Of a stretch of 64,000 nucleotides of DNA, positions 63,574-64,000 are shown piece after piece. Both the position numbers and the translations under genes were made by a program. Source of the stretch: JAJPKK01 sp963781195 (lineage in GTDB: Bacteria > Pseudomonadota > Alphaproteobacteria > Rhizobiales > Xanthobacteraceae); NCBI GenBank assembly GCA_963781195.1, contig CAWAEZ010000010.1:1-64000 (forward strand). Direction: 5' to 3'. Each line of letters starts with the position of its first letter. Position 1 is the stretch's first letter. The notes under the pieces are model-generated. The model was not told the origin of the DNA and ran no database searches. It worked only from the letters and a program-made list of their open reading frames with translations.

Positions 63574-64000
63574 TCAGGCCAGCCGCTCGAGATAGCGGAT
63601 GATCTCGGTGTGGTCGGCGGTCTCGGCGAGGCCCATGGCGGCATCGTCCCACAGCTTGGCGCAGAGATCGGCGAGCGGCGCCGGGATTCCCAGCGCATGC
63701 GCGAGGTCGTCGGCGGTGCGGACGTCCTTCGCCATCAGCCGGAGCGGGAAGCCGGCATTGAAGGACTGCGAGATGATGTACTGCTTGAGCTTCAATTCCG
63801 TGGTGTTGTTCTTGCCCGACGACACGTTGAGGATGTCCGCCATCAGGCCGGGATCGAGGCCGAACTTGCGCCCGACCTGCAGCGCCTCGACCGCCGCTAC
63901 GAGGCCCGCCGCCGAGACGTAGTTGTTGAGCGCCTTCATGGCATGGCCGGAGCCGAGCCCGCCGGTGCGGAAGATCGAACGTCCCATCGCCGCGAGCACG
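63574..64000 (-). CDS. NAD(P)-dependent beta-hydroxyacid dehydrogenase, C-terminal part
   Basis: The C-terminal part of a 3-hydroxyisobutyrate dehydrogenase-like protein, 142 codons visible, cut by the window end. The conserved G-x-x-x-x-x-K catalytic region is GLGSGHAMKALNNYVSA, with the catalytic Lys in MKALNN. NTTELKLKQYIISQS and FPLRLMAKDVRTADD are the all-alpha C-terminal domain. The Rossmann domain is outside the window. It precedes the MBL-fold gene in transcription. Confidence 0.85.
   Translation of the reverse strand, partial: VLAAMGRSIFRTGGLGSGHAMKALNNYVSAAGLVAAVEALQVGRKFGLDPGLMADILNVSSGKNNTTELKLKQYIISQSFNAGFPLRLMAKDVRTADDLAHALGIPAPLADLCAKLWDDAAMGLAETADHTEIIRYLERLA

Overview
The window reads as chromosomal DNA of a high-GC alphaproteobacterium, most likely a Hyphomicrobiales (Rhizobiales) member near Bradyrhizobium, Pseudolabrys or Xanthobacteraceae. 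The grounds are the aapJQMP general amino-acid transporter, a DivK-like receiver beside a class III cyclase, several orphan TctC-type (Bug) receptors, and the overall protein style. This is inference from family knowledge, not a database result. No phage, transposase, CRISPR array, plasmid gene or rRNA was seen. One tRNA, tRNA-Arg(TCT), is present.

Layout. 1-2.6 kb: signalling (DivK-like receiver, receiver-linked nucleotide cyclase, Crp/Fnr regulator). 2.6-4 kb: two small exported proteins and gene-poor DNA. 4-9.9 kb, minus strand: hydantoinase/oxoprolinase pair HyuA-HyuB downstream of two TctC-type binding proteins. 9.9-12.9 kb, minus: a 49-aa protein, an exported HAD-type dehalogenase and two translationally coupled paralogous secreted proteins of unknown function. 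13-14.2 kb: an MFS gene riddled with single-base insertions. 14.6-20 kb, plus: imelysin-like protein, di-heme cytochrome c peroxidase/MauG-type protein, and an exported phosphoesterase ending in six FG-GAP/VCBS-type repeats. 20-25.7 kb: M24 peptidase, Hdr-like iron-sulfur protein, UbiD-family decarboxylase and a third TctC receptor. 25.8-32.3 kb: membrane diguanylate cyclase, photolyase, cyclopropane fatty acid synthase family methyltransferase, cysteine synthase and mercaptopyruvate sulfurtransferase. 32.3-36.5 kb: aapJQMP. 36.9-41.4 kb: cystathionine beta-lyase, an LTXXQ periplasmic protein, a MaoC protein and an MFS/TetR divergent pair with inverted repeats between them. 41.5-45.2 kb: an envelope/lipid A glycosylation block (LpxB N-terminal-domain protein, GT2, PAP2, ArnT-like). 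45.4-52.9 kb: PbpC and an alpha-2-macroglobulin with a thioester motif. 53-58.5 kb: a hydroxyacid dehydrogenase and an RND efflux pair. 59-64 kb: tRNA-Arg, a GAF-GGDEF-EAL protein, a 47-aa membrane peptide, a Flp pilin, a Rieske ferredoxin, an MBL-fold hydrolase and the C-terminal part of a beta-hydroxyacid dehydrogenase cut by the window edge.

A striking feature is the pattern of frame breaks. Eight genes each carry one break that is repaired by removing one base, and the MFS gene at 12976-14224 carries about 17 of them. There are almost no deletions, internal stops or eroded motifs. This fits sequence or assembly error better than gene decay, so these genes are annotated here as reconstructed open frames. 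The most promising biology for follow-up is the Hdr-like/UbiD pair, the exported imelysin/di-heme peroxidase/FG-GAP phosphoesterase cluster, and the coupled secreted paralog pair next to an exported HAD protein.
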